This document shows positions 23,416-35,818 of a stretch of DNA of 64,000 bases, one piece after another; positions within the stretch are counted from its first letter, which is position 1, and each line of letters starts with the position of its first letter. Source of the DNA: Earliella scabrosa (taxonomy: Eukaryota > Basidiomycota > Agaricomycetes > Polyporales > Polyporaceae); assembly GCA_022605405.1 (NCBI GenBank), contig JABYQQ010000009.1, forward strand, positions 248,001-312,000. Reading direction: 5' to 3'. The notes beneath the pieces are model-generated. The model saw only the letters and a list, made by a program, of their open reading frames with translations, made no database searches and was not told the origin of the DNA. Made by a program: the position numbers and the translations under genes.

Positions 23416-24488
23416 ATGAAGATGGCTTCGACGAGGTGTTCGACCGATCCCGGGTCGTTCCAAGCGATGTCTGCGACGGTGTACGACACGATGAGGGTGA
23501 TGCCAGCGGTGAGGCACGTCTCGCATGCAAAGCTCCAGCAAGTTTCTCGCGACATCGCGATCGTCGCATTGAAAATTCGGTTCGTTTTCACGTCAGACCT
23601 GGTTAAGGACAGCATTACTGACGAGAAGACTGCCTCAGTCAGGTCTGCGTACTTGTTTGATGCGTTCGCGCTTCGTGACCGAAAGATCAGCCTGAAGGAT
23701 CTCTTCACAAAGCTCTTGACCAACTTGCGGGAGGTACGTTGGCGTCGCAGGAGCCACAGCACAAAGACCGTGTTGATGACGTCGTCCGCAGGCCGTTCAT
23801 GCCTTCCAAGATGTCTCTGTTCTTCACGATTCTGGATCGGAGCAGCTCTTCTTCATCTCTGTCCCAATTCTAGCGACGTACGTTGACGTCGACCAAGGGA
23901 GGCTGACGGGATCGCTCACATCGTGGACCACATTCATCGAGATCCGGGGACCGCATAGCAAGGCAGGTTGGGCTCCTCTTCATGCTTGTTCAGTTCGTTG
24001 ACCTTGCCTCTTAGTTGGTCGCAGCCCCGGAGGGTGTCTCAACAATTCTTCAAGCCACCCTGTCCCATGCTGGCCCTCAGCGGCCATTTCCAGTTCAGAT
24101 CTCGTTATCGGAAGACCAGACGCGGAGCTTAGGAGACATGGTCGCGTTGGCAGCCTGTCTTCTGGAATTCCCAGTCGCCTATGTCCCCACCTTCGGACCT
24201 GACGGCGACTCCAACGCGTTTCTGGCAGGTGTGCCTCTCGACGTGTACGAGTGCATCCTCGCTTGTAGCGAAGATGGTTCAGGAGGAAGCTGCAACGATG
24301 GGCACGAGCACGTCATGCTGAAGTTTTCGTGCCCCCAGACGGTCGGGAATGATGTGTGGGACCTCGCACCAGGAGTCCTCGTCGAACGCCTCGCGTCCCG
24401 TTTCACGGACCGAGTGCGACCGACAAACAGCTCTTGCAGAGTTGTGGTGCGACATCATGTAGAGACTTTGGATCGAGTTGCTCTGTGA
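23416..24488 (+). CDS. DUF4504/UPF0739-like protein (C1orf74 family, tentative)
   Basis: Three exons (23416-23733, 23792-23962, 24015-24488) give 320 codons. The order of features resembles DUF4504. An N-terminal helical part (VSRDIAIVALKIRFVF) comes first. A strand-rich middle (VSVLHDSGSEQLFFISVPIL, then YVDVDQGRL) follows. Then comes LVALAACLLEFPVAYV with a downstream GVPLDVYEC block. This resemblance is from memory of the family, not from a search. The second intron must use a GC donor (AAG|GCAGGT at 23963) to keep frame. The start codon is uncertain, as several in-frame ATGs lie between 23416 and 23500. Function unknown. Confidence 0.55.
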
Positions 24489-24758
24489 TGGGGCACTGAT
24501 GTTGTATTGCCAGGGTAGTGTATTGGGTGAATCTCTATCGTAAGTGTGTACTATCTTCTGATGGTACTGTATGGTCTCCGTGCAATTGTACTTGACTTCC
24601 ACCGCCTTCGTCATGCAATGAAGGTACACGAGCCGCCACGACTGAATTTTGACTCGCCAGAATTGCTATAGATTCGGGCATGGGATGCCCTTTGGGAGCG
24701 ATACTCCGCGTCTCGGCTGGATGCGAACCAAGAGATACGGTTGACTGTGAGCGGGTGT

Positions 24759-27164
24759 TTACAGCTCGCGGCGATGCAGGAATGGGTGTTTGGCCTTTAA
24801 AGAGAGCATGTCAGCAGTACGCCGTGGAAGGGGAGTCAGCTTCGTACCATTGCGTGAAGCGGCGTCCTCTGCATCCTGTGTGCCCTTCGTGCAAGCCCTC
24901 TGCAACTCTTGTATGGATTGGGTCAGAACCGCGTATCCGTCGTGCCATGCGCCGCATGATGGGCCTTCGGGGAGTAGGTATTCACGGAGCACATAGGTGG
25001 CTTCAACGAGGGCTTGTAGTAGCTCAGGTGAGACCAAATGGACGGTGTCACTGTTCCTGGACAGCTGCAATAGAGTCGGGAGGAATGGTGGATGATCGAC
25101 ACCCTGGGCTGAGGCCGTGACACAGATGTTCCCTATCACAGATCGCCGGGACGCGTCATGTTGCTTCCAGGAGGGTGTAGACAATGTGACCTCAATAGAG
25201 CGCATCGTGCGTGTGAGGGACCTGTCAATGACAGCACCATGCTCTTCCGACTGCGAGGTTGTATTTCTGGCGCTGAGAAGGAAGTGAATGATGGCTGTGA
25301 CTGCGGCTATGTAGTCGGAAGGGACGAAGGGGTTCTTCCAGTCTATCACTTTCGTCACCTGGTCGACATTGTCGGGGAGTGCATCGATCACTGGGGGGCG
25401 AACAGTCAGTAAACGACAAGCGTACGTCTGACAGGCAGGCACATACCCGGCTGGATGTCACGTAAACCAAGCTTGCGGAAGTGCATGCCGTCGTTGCTGC
25501 TCTCCAGCACCTTGACGGTATTGACCATCTTCAAGAACGCGTCGGCGGGATGTATACCCTTCTTGACAAGTTTGGCCAGCGCGCGCAGAATTTCGGAGTA
25601 CTCGAAAATGGGTTCTGTGGTGTGGAAGGTGACGTAACGATCTGTGCCTTCCAACTTGGGAGGGAGGAGAGCGAGGACCTTGCGGGCCAGTACCTCCATC
25701 TCGTCGCGATCGTAACCGAAGGGCCCGACGTTGTCGACGCATTTGGGGAGCAGCGCGAGGACATGCTTGAAAAGATGAATATTGTACCGTACGCGCCGAT
25801 GGCCGAGAGGAAAGCGGATGTCCACAAAGGAGTCGCGCTCGATGTCGTAAACGAAGAAGAGATCGTCGACCGTTGTGATCTTGGCTAGGTAATTAACGCA
25901 CCCTCGGAACACCGCCATCGGCTCGAGGTCTTCCATGCACCGGGCAAGAACCGTCTTCAGAAGGCCATCGCTCATAGTTTGCTCGTATGTTGCATGGATA
26001 AGGCAGAAGTCGATATCCGCCGCGATGGGATGGAGGGTGCGTCTCTCGCGCATCTCCCATGTCTTGTATGTGCCCCATGTCCCGAGTGAGCGCAGAATGT
26101 CGCGGCTATAGTTCCAGACGGCCCATAAGGACGTCCGAATGAAACCAGACCGCCACATGGCCACATCATGCGCCGCTTCCCCGACCGTCTGAACTGCGTA
26201 CCTGATGGATCCACCGAGAGACTGTATGAGCAAGAAGAAATACAGTGCCTGGGGAGATTGATAGCAGCAATCCGACCGGAAGGCTGGGATCACTGTGGTC
26301 CAAATTGTGAACAACAGCAGGACACCAGTAAGCGCGCTGCCAACGATTGCAACCGTGGGGTGGATGGACCATAGCAGGAAAAGGAGGCCGACGAGGAAAA
26401 GGATCAACGCGAGCTGCAGAAGGACAGGTAAAAGCGAGACAATTTCGGCGATGCGCCACTTGACGAGACATTCGTAGCGGTACTGTCGCAAGCGGGCTGT
26501 GTCCCTCGAGTTACCCGAGAGGCCAGTGCTGTACTGATGTAGCCATTGGCGGACCATAATGGCAATGGAGGAGGCGGAGAGCGTGCATATGAGCGCAGAG
26601 AACCACAAAGTATTCAGCCAGATTGCGTAAGTGGGCGCCATGAAGGAGGCCCCTGGGGGTACTTCGGTGGACGGCACGGTTGCATTGACGAACGAGTTGG
26701 TGATTATGAAACCGTCCAATTGGGCGGAAATGATCCTCAGCGTGTCGAGGACCTCATCTCCATCATCGGGTTGAAGGAGGCGATAGGACTCCACATTGAA
26801 CGCCGTTAGAACAGCCGAGAAAAGACCAGCCTATGGAAGACCACAGGTTAGTGAGATGCAATGAGCATCAATTGACGATAGACGAACGAAGACGAGCAGC
26901 ATATCAATCTCGTCCTTCCATCGTTGTACCATCTCTTCGCTGTGCTCTTGCAAGATCTCAGCGCATCTTTCCCAGTCAGATTCGGCCTTGCTCTCATCAC
27001 CCAGATAGCTCGGCAATGATTCTTCTGCGGTGTTCTAGTATGGCATGAGATTGTGCAGACGCATTACGAGCGGGAAGAGGACTGACCCAAGTAGAAGTTC
27101 GTGTGACTGCGCTAGCTGTGGTATCGATGGAGTTACGAACGGCTCGCCATGATCGACCGCTCAT
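24759..27164 (-). CDS. DUF6535 domain membrane protein, copy 1
   Basis: Predicted 746 aa from four exons on the minus strand: 27087-27164, 26888-27034, 25447-26830, 24759-25390. The N-terminus carries the DUF6535 hallmark: DWERCAEILQEHSEEMVQRW, DEIDMLLVF, then AGLFSAVLTAF joined across the second intron. Three or four transmembrane helices follow (LNTLWFSALICTLSASSIAI, EIVSLLPVLLQLALILFLVG, a helix ending in TVIPAF). The large soluble C-terminal part contains IRFPLGHRR and VIDALPDNVDQ. DUF6535 proteins are expanded in agaricomycetes and have no known function. A paralogue lies 2.2 kb upstream on the same strand. Confidence 0.85.
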
Positions 27165-29408
27165 GCTAGAAATTCGATTATCAGGGATGGATTCAGTACA
27201 GGCGTAGTACAATGTAGCCCGAACCACCCACCTGAGGCGTTGTTATCAAGGCGCCCGGGGCAACACTCAGTACACGGCTATACAGGGGATCGGCGGAATT
27301 CAAGTGGGCTGATGCCAGATGGAAATGAGTGACACGCCAACTGGAATTCAACGGCCGCGTACGCAGGTGGATTCCACCAACCGGGCCAGTTGGATTCCAA
27401 GGTTGATGCTGCTGGGCAGCTTTCGTTGGGCGCCTAGGTACAAGGAGCCAGCTGGCTCCCCGCCATTGGGACGGGCATACGCAAGGCATACGTGGGGGAA
27501 ACCTATTCGCATTCACATATATGACACGGTCATACATATAGCAATACAAGCAGCCTATTTACTCAAGCTCTATCGTGACGGACGGGGCTGACATGGAAGG
27601 GCGTGCACTACATCATACGTGCACACACGGACGGTGACGGGGGTACCCCACGAAAAATGGACCATTCCACCACTCCTGGGCCATCTGTATACTATATGAC
27701 GCACCTGAGCTCCGAGTTCTCGCAGCTGGAGAAGTGCTTTGTCCCTCCAGCGTGCATGACACTTCCCGTCGGTGATGAGCTGGCAGATTGAGACTAGTGT
27801 TGAGAGAGCGCTGACACGCCCCCAAAGCTTGCGGGAAGCCTCAACAAAGCTGCTTAGATGCCTAACACGAGCGACAGAGGAGGAGGTCGGAGCCTAAGAG
27901 GACCTCGAGACAGGGGAGGAGGTGGATGTTGAGACCTGGTTGAGACTTAGAGAGAAATCGGTCTGGACAAGGCAAGGACAAGGTTCGCTCACTGCGACGC
28001 CGTGTCCGTAGCCGGAGAGCGCCGACCTGCCAGTTCAGGCAGGAGGTGCCCCTCCAGGAAGGCCTCTCATGGAATTTGCTGGGGCCTCCTCTGGAGTCCA
28101 CCGGTGTACGCCGCCGTTGAATCCCGACTGTCTACACTGGAAAAGCCAACTGGCTCACCACCTGACATCCTCCCATAGTAACATCCACCTGGACTCCGCC
28201 CATTCCCTGTCTAGCCGTGTACTATTTGTACGTGGTTGATGCGGAACCGGGAAATCTTACTTCTATGCGGTGTGGTCAGCCGATTATATATGTCAGGATC
28301 AAGCGCAGGACCAAATATACCCGGGCTAGGCTTGTTTATGACAGTTACCAGAGATCAGATCATTGATCCACGAGGGAGCGGCGCTCTAGCTGTACTAGGT
28401 ACTCTTTGGCCCTTCACAGCTCCCACTCTCTACTTAGCCCTTCGGGATCAAAGACCTAGTTGAATGTCAGCGACAACGTTGGATGAATAGTGCTCGTCAC
28501 TGACGGATCCAACTGAAAGTCACGCAAGGGGTACAGTTGTCCCTAGACTATAGCTTTTCGTCATCCAGGATTACGATTGCGCCCGCCGTTAAGCGGGTTA
28601 TTGTCCCAGGGTCAAGCGGGATGTTGCCCGTTCATGTTTGCATACAAGCCCGCGATTCATCGGGATATGACCCGCCGACTATGGATTATTTGCCCGGCGT
28701 TCAGCGCTTTTTCGTCCGGTCTCTCATAACATTTCTGTCCGCCTCTACCTATATCTCCTCTTCCACTCACCGGATCACTGAGATATCAGTGTCATTGGAC
28801 TAACTATATCTTTCCGTTATGCACAAAATTATCAAAGCATGAGCAGCATCTCAAGACGACACTCCATAGCGAGAACAGGTGGAACTCGACACGAGCGTCA
28901 ACAAATGGGCGCCAGGAAGATATGTGGAGGAAAAAAGCGCTGCGGCTCAAAACTCCGAGATATTCCACTTTCGGCATGTGAAGCGCCCATGAGCCCAGGA
29001 TTGATCCTACGACGATGCAGAAGGAAGGAGAGCGATTGAGAAAAAGCGAATAATTTTCCTGGGCTGAGGAGGGTTGAAAGGGCTTGCAGCCAAATTTTGG
29101 AGTGGAACGGACCAGTGAGGAAGGGGCTACAGGAGCCGGCGGACAGATGGCTGATATGAGGGGACGAAAAGCTATAGTCTCTGGACAGGTGTCCATTTTG
29201 GGAAAGTCACAACGAGCCGGGAGCCTGGGCGCTTGAGATTCTACCGAGCTTGCTTGCACGCCGCCTCAGTAGATCGTTCGTGAGCGACGTTCTTGCATAG
29301 GCTTGGCTCACGTTAGGAATGGGCGTGACATAACACGACTGCCTCCTAGTACACAGGAGGCCTGCTATACTACTGTATTACACGGCTTCATGCTGCGGAC
29401 ACGGCACG
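27165..29408. other. Long intergenic region between the DUF6535 copies
   Basis: About 2.2 kb with no supported gene. ORFs such as 28804-29259 (minus, 151 codons) lack motifs. The 5' kilobase contains several short palindromes and recurring CCAACTGG/CCAGTTGG-type motifs (about 27336, 27385, 27449 and 28144). These could be remnants of a small transposon. Confidence 0.45.
27444..27459. repeat. Perfect 16-bp palindrome
   Basis: GGAGCCAGCTGGCTCC is its own reverse complement. It lies in the non-coding region between the DUF6535 genes. Confidence 0.6.
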
Positions 29409-31748
29409 TTAGCACTCCCAACGAAAGAGAGGGATGGAGCCGTGCTCACCATGACCAGGTCGTATCGCCGACTCCGACGTCAATACGTCATCCTCGTCTA
29501 GAGCGGGGGGGAGGGAGATTGAGACCATATCCAACGCTTCCAACGTCTGCATGAGAGTGGCGATGCCATCATCATCTATAATGACAGGACCACGCCGGCG
29601 ATCGGTGCGCAAGAGGTGCTGGTGGAAGATATCCTTCGCAGTTCTCAGGGCGTCCGTCAGCGGCGAGATCGGCAGAACAGGAGCAGTGGAACCTCCATAT
29701 TGACATGCCCGTACAAGTGTCGGGAGGAAAGACGCATAGTGGACGATCGTGTACCGCGACTCGGTCATGCACACCGCGCTCATGACATTGTGTACCGTAA
29801 CCGGAGTTTTCGTCCAAGACGAGTGCGAGAGCACTGTCGCGATGGATGAGAGGATCCGGTACACATCCTCTGAATCAGGGGTTCGTCGGTAGGCAAACCG
29901 ACTCGGATATCTAGCAATAGGTGCATCAGCGCGGTCACTGCTCCGAAGTAATCGTCAGCGAGGGCGCCGTAACCCCAGTCCATGGCGCGCTCTAACTCTC
30001 CGTCATGAACCGGAAGCGCATCAACCACTGGAAAGAGAGTAAATGAATCTGAGAACCGCTTATCATGTAACTGGAAAGACCGACCATGCTGAATATTATC
30101 AAAATTCAATCGACGCAGGTCCCCTCTGTCCAGTGATCCAATGTTGGCCAGGAGTTTGAGGAAAGCTTCTGCCGACGTGATGCCTGCGAGTACAAGGCTC
30201 GATAGGCTACGAATGACAAGAGAGATGTCGAAAGTTGTCTGCCATCCGGGATATGTGATGTACCGTTCACGGCCTTGGAGTTTCGGAGGTAGTAGTTCGA
30301 CGACAATACGTGCAACCTTCCGTAGACGGGCTCGCTTACGTCCAGTAGGACTCGCGGTTTGCGCGCATACAGGGACTAGCCCGAGGACGTGGGTCATAAG
30401 GAACGCTTGGTAACGCGCCTTGCGACGCCCGTGGGCGAATCGGATGTCAACAGAGGGATCGTTCTCGGCGTCCACCCGTCCGAAGATATTCTGGAAGGTA
30501 GTTTGATCGTTGAGGAACGTGACACAACTCTCCAGGACGAACAGGGGTTCAATGTCGGAAATGCAGCGCGTCATGGTTGTGTCTAGGAATGTGTCGTCAA
30601 GCGTGATCTCGTACGTCTTCTGCAGGAGAGCGAAGTCGAGATATGCCGAGTGATAGTGGGCTGCATGTTTCTCTCGTATTTCCCAGGTGTTGAACATACC
30701 CCACGTCCCCAATCGACGCATGATCTTGTGCACAACGCCCATGGTTGACCAGGAACAGGAACGCGCGAATCCGTTGCGCCAAGTGCCTATGGCGTATGCT
30801 GCTCGATGGATGTAGCCGAGGAGCAGCCGGGTGGCTCCACCAACGTACTGAACTACCAGGAAGAAAAGGCTTGGGCGGACTGATAAGAGCAATCTGCCCG
30901 GAAGGCTGGGACGATCGTGGTGACGAGGGTGAAGACCAGCAGCATTGATGCAAATGTCGAAGAGACTTTTGCGACGACTGGATGGATGGTCCACAGAAGG
31001 ATGCCTAATCCGGCGAGAAATTGAACAAGGCTGACTTGGAGGAGGACAGGGAGGGCGACAACAATCTCAGGCACGCGCCATTTCAGAAGGTTCTCGTATC
31101 GATATTGGCGCACTCGCGCTGTTTCACGAGATGTCCCATACAAGCCCGAGCTGTATTGATGTAGCCATTGTCGAACCATAATCGCGACGGACGACGCGGA
31201 GAGGGTGCACACAAGGGCGGAGAACCAGAGTACATTGAGCCATACGGCGTAGCGCGGGGCAACAAAGGGTGTATCCTCTGGCGGTGTAGTGGGGATAGAT
31301 GAGTTGACAAACGGCGGATTGACAGTGTATCCGTTTAGTTGCGCAGAGATTGCTCTCAGAGTTACGAGGATATCCTCTTCAGGATCTGGTTGAAGAAGCT
31401 TGTAGGACTCGACGATGAACGCCGTCAGAACGGCAGAGAATAAACCAGCCTAGGAAGTGGTCAAAAATGGGTACGTTAGGCGAGAATGACTATACTGTGA
31501 GACTTACGAAGACTAGCAACATGTCGATCTCGCTCTTCCACCGTTGGATCATGTCTCCACTGTGGTTCTCGAGAATTCGAGCACATCGTTCCCAGTCCTC
31601 CGTCGTGTCCGATCGAAGAGGAGACTGAGGAGGCGTACGAGGGTCCTATAGAGACTTGGTGTCGGGACGGTTCGCACTCCGGTCTGAACATAGAATGACT
31701 CACAGCTGCTTCGCCGACGAGGTTGTTACTAGGAGTGTCTGCTAGCAT
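29409..31748 (-). pseudogene. DUF6535 domain protein, copy 2, with two apparent frameshifts
   Basis: The exon plan matches copy 1: 31704-31748, 31508-31645, 30085-31449 and 29409-30027 on the minus strand. The same motifs occur: DWERCARILENHSGDMIQRW, DMLLVF/AGLFSAVLTAF, VCTLSASSVAIMVRQWLHQY, VVDALPVHDGELERAMDW. The long third exon breaks frame at about 30861-30870: the first frame stops just after YQSAQAF, while homology continues in the next frame (FFLVVQYVGG; copy 1 has YFFLLIQSLGG). A second break lies at a run of four G at 29878-29881, after which homology resumes in the frame ending at 29409. Both look like one-base losses in short homopolymers. The copy is therefore either recently inactivated or affected by sequence error. 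Otherwise it is intact from start to stop. Confidence 0.75.
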
Positions 31749-32192
31749 GCTTGCTATGGATGTCCAGAGATGTAAGACGGTTGTTCACGTTATATGGCAG
31801 GGATATTTGGGCCACATTGCATGTTCCTTCCTCGGGTTGACATGGACATTGACAGTTGTTCCGGGCTGCACAGGTTATGGGGCACCGCAGCGAAACCGTA
31901 AAGAGGACCCAGCCGGGGTCATAGCGACAGCAGGGGAGAGTTACATGAGTGCACGGAGGATTCTATTGAAGCCAGCCAGGCCTGCATAACCCAAGGTCGT
32001 CATAGTTCATCGTCTCAGAGTTGTCCGATAAATCCGGAGTCTTGCAGGCGGGCGTCTGCTAGAACGTGACTGGACGGAGATCGCCGAGTGCAGCTGCATA
32101 GTTGTGGCGAGCAAGGTTTCAGCCACCCACTCCTCCCATACCGCTCAATACTGACGACCGGGATCGGGTACGACAATCCTCAAGACTTCAAG
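31749..32192. promoter_or_regulatory. Shared upstream region of DUF6535 copy 2 and RPL17
   Basis: 444 bp between divergent start codons. It must contain the strong promoter expected for a ribosomal protein gene. No specific element is recognised with confidence. Confidence 0.4.
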
Positions 32193-33111
32193 ATGGGTAC
32201 GTACCACGAAACTATGCCAGTGCGTCCGACTGCAGTTTGCTGATTCGCCCTGTTGCACGGTAGTCCGCTACGCTGCCGCCGCTCTCGCCACGAACCCCGA
32301 GAAAAGTGCGTCCAGGACAAGCCAAGTTCGAATGCAACATTGGATGGGAGACTGATGGTGGACGCGGTGTGTTTGTAGCTTCCCGCGCCCGGGGCGAGTA
32401 CCTCCGGACGCACTTCAAGAACATGCGCGAAGTTGCGGCTGCCTTGACGGGTCAGTTCAGTTAGCCGTTCGTCCAGGAACCGTACAGGACTGAAGGGGGA
32501 ATTCTTGCGTGGAAACAGGCCTCAAGCTCACAAAGGCGTACACGTACCTCGGCGACGTCAAGGAACACAAGCAGGTCATTCCTTTCCGCCGATTCTCTGG
32601 CGGTGTCGGCCGTGCCAGCCAAGCGAAGCAGTTCAAGGCGACTCAGGGTGCGTCATATACATCTCTATGGTATATCTGTCTTTGTCTCATCGCGCTGCGA
32701 TGTCAAGGTCGTTGGCCCGAGAAGTCCGTCAAGTTCATTCTCCGCCTCTTGAAGAACGCGGAGTCGAACGCGGACGCGAAAAACCTTGAGCTCGAGGACC
32801 TCTACATCAAGAACATTGTCGTCCAGCAGGCACCCGTACGTGATCTTCAGTCTGACGACCTCCAGATCTTCAATCAAACGTGATCCCTTGCGTAGAAAAC
32901 CCGCCGCCGCACGTACCGTGCACACGGTCGTATCAACCCTTACCAGGGTCACCCTTGCCACGTCGAGATTATCCTCTCGGCGTCCGATTCTGAGGTCGAG
33001 CGTGCGAAGGACAAGGACGTCGTTGCCTCTTCATCACTTGCTGGTCTTAACAGGCGGCAGGTTGCTCGTCGACGCATCGAGGCTGCTCGTACTCCCGCCA
33101 CGACTGCGTGA
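32193..33111 (+). CDS. RPL17: 60S ribosomal protein uL22 (RPL17)
   Basis: Predicted 196 aa from six exons: 32193-32196, 32264-32305, 32379-32450, 32519-32647, 32708-32835, 32896-33111. The chain [80 protein letters not shown] and [20 protein letters not shown] is diagnostic for eukaryotic uL22, which lines the nascent peptide exit tunnel of the large subunit. The first coding exon is only four bases (ATG plus G), as is common in fungal ribosomal protein genes. The gene is convergent with EAF7, leaving 244 bp between the stops. Confidence 0.96.
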
Positions 33112-33355
33112 GTTGGTCTGGGTCGGTCAGGCGAGAAGTTGGGAGTGTAGGAGGGGGTCATGCTTCGACGTCAGGTGGGCGTTGTTGTCTTCATATGTAT
33201 GCGTATGCCATGTCGCCAAAACGAGAAGAGACCACACATGGATTATGCATCTTCGTTGTGCTCGCACGTCACAGGTTCAGTAAAGTATGCAGCACTGTAG
33301 TAGACAAGGCAGAACGACGTTTGGACCATCCGACCATCAGAACTCTGTAGTAGCT

Positions 33356-34300
33356 CTACTTTTTCTTCTTCTTGGTCCCTCGGGACCCTGATGTCGATGC
33401 ACCCCTTCCGCGAGCACCACCGGTCCCCCGTCTTCCGCCCTTGCCCCTTTTGCTCGGTTGCTTAGATGCTATGGACGCAGCTATGCCGTCTTGAGTGTGG
33501 ACTCTGAATTGATGCGTATGTATACTTACCTGGAGATTGCCTGGGGTCCTCCTCTTCTTCCGCATATTCCGTCCCCGCGTCTGTGCCAGTCGCAACGCTC
33601 TCTCTGGGTGTCGGCGCAACACTCTCGTCGCCACTCTCCTGAGTCAATGCACTACTGTCACTGTCTCCCCCAACTAGCATGGCCTTCAACTTTGTTTTGC
33701 CTTTACGTCCACCGCGACCGGATTTCACTGGTGCTGAGGGAGAGGGTGCGGGCGAGGACGAAGGGATGGACGCGGATGCGCGCATCCTGCGTGCTGATAC
33801 AAGGTTGTCGATGGTCTCGTCTTGGGGGAGTGCATACTCGCCACGAAAGAAGGGGTGCACAGCAAGGTTGTCGGATGGCGAAGGTGAACGCAGTGGCAAT
33901 GGCGGTGTGCCCGCAGGTTCCTCTCCAGGCAGCTCATACCCATCCGCCTCCTGCAGTCCGTATCATACATACCGAGTTCCAAGTATGTTACGAGGCAGCG
34001 TATGGCAAGGGTACGGATATGAACAAGCAACATACAGGGAGGGAGAGGCGCAGGTGGCTCACTGACAATGCTCTCGAGTATGTCGAGGTCGTAACATCCG
34101 CGCAGCTTGTTCCAGAGCTCGTCTATCCCGACGAGCTGCCCAGTGTCGCGCAGGATTGCGTTGCGCATGGTGAGGACGTGGAAGTGCCGGTGGATGCCCA
34201 CCGGTCGCGCGCGTGTCAGAGCGCGAAAAAACGCGATCTCGCCTTCGACGGTGTCCAGCCAACGCAGGCCTTGCTCGTCAACGTCCATCTCGGATGTCAT
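33356..34300 (-). CDS. EAF7: Chromatin modification-related protein EAF7/MRGBP (CT20 family)
   Basis: Predicted 255 aa from three exons on the minus strand: 34067-34300, 33530-33950, 33356-33468. The N-terminal CT20 domain reads WLDTVEGEIAFFRALTRARPVGIHRHFH, then MRNAILRDTG and IDELWNKLRGCYDLDILESI (given in parts), as in EAF7 of yeast and human MRGBP. The rest is disordered, with acidic runs and a C-terminus rich in Gly, Arg and Lys that ends in KKKKK. EAF7 is a subunit of the NuA4/TIP60 histone acetyltransferase complex in the nucleus. The first intron is 116 bp. The start at 34300 is the first ATG before the CT20 block. Confidence 0.88.
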
Positions 34301-35818
34301 TGGCGATCGTCTAAGCAAGGTGAGGGAGAACGGTGGTAGAGATGCATAGGCGTGTATTTACGGTGGCGCGCCGAGGGTGGGACCGTAAGCGCTGTATTCG
34401 ACTCGGACATCACCGACGCGGGCGGCCCGTGTTCCGTGTGCCCCAATTGTGCCGCAACTTGAAGTCTTCAACTAGACCTGAACTATCACGGAGTACAAGT
34501 TGCAAGTTCATAGCGTCGAAGACAAACAACTACACGAATACTGGTCGGTCATTGGAGTGAGCACGTCGCTTCTTACGCAACAGAGCGAGCATACACAAGC
34601 TTTGACAACCGCCTGAGTGCCTCGGCAGTAACACCCAAACTTGTTGTCACTCGTCCAACCTGTGCATCGGATCGTTGGCCAACTCCTGGTAGAAGATACA
34701 GTCGCGGTGATTGCATTCGCCTAAGGCAAGATGCAATCCTGATTTCTCACACTACCCAAGCAACGGGCCTACTAAAGGTTGGACAAGGCGTGCGGTATCC
34801 TTTTGCGGGTGGACGTATTTCCTCTTGTAGTACTAGTCAACAATATGGAAGGTGCTACTTGCGACGACAAAAATTGAGCAACGTCGTTAAAGGAGAGTTT
34901 CCCCCACCGGGCCAAACTTGAGGTGAGCATTCTCTCTTTCGCCCCACAGCTCGCTGTGACTCAAGGACTGTTTAGCCTTACCGACTCGCATAGTATCAAC
35001 GCAACGGGAACTAGGTCATTTATGTTTGAAGTACTTGCGCCGCTCCTATTGCAACACGACCCTGAGAACGAGGTGCTCGATACCTGGACGGGGCTCAGGG
35101 AATTTTGTGCACCCAAGCCAGTCCTACCGATCATCTTCTCAATATGGCGATTTTATTTAAGCATCATTCGCTGACATGTATCAGTTATCGAGGTCCGATA
35201 GTCGGTGCACGTATGCATTTACCGGGGCCCTTGTCTCGGAAACGTCAAAAGTACTAGTGGTGCCCTCCTAGTCGCTGCCAGTCCTGTAGGTTCCCTGGCC
35301 CGCTTCCGTGTTGACGGATATAGGCGTCTTGTTCCGTGCAACAGGACAGATCCACTTTCATTCTCAACAACGGGATCTGCGATAGGCGAGGATAGTTGGA
35401 GTGGCGGAGGCACTTGTGTCTTGAAGACGTAATAACAACACCCACAACAGACTAGCCTAGCGCCCATATAGCCACCACGTACAAACCGTCACGAATGAAG
35501 ACTGAATCGTACTTGTCTTCGTTGTCAGAATCCTCTATCGCTCGCGAACGCCAGGAAAGCATCCGTGCCGCTTGCCGTCCATCCGCCCTCCAAAGAGATC
35601 GGCGGCACAACATCTCTGTTGGAACCCTCGAAAGTTTCGCGGGCCCGATCGCAAATGTCTATGAAGGTCGTGCACATGCGGATAACCGCATTGAGCAACA
35701 TAACGCATCTAGATACCCTCCCCCCTAAACTGTACAACATACTTCCGTCTACGCAGCTATTGCTGCCGTGCTCGGCACGATGAAGGAGCGTACAGACCGT
35801 TTTCCGCAGACGACGCGC
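34301..35818. other. Intergenic, no supported gene
   Basis: About 1.5 kb, AT-richer than the coding parts. It contains the EAF7 promoter and the 3' flank of ILV3. ORFs at 34923-35174 and 35205-35432 have no motifs. Confidence 0.5.
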
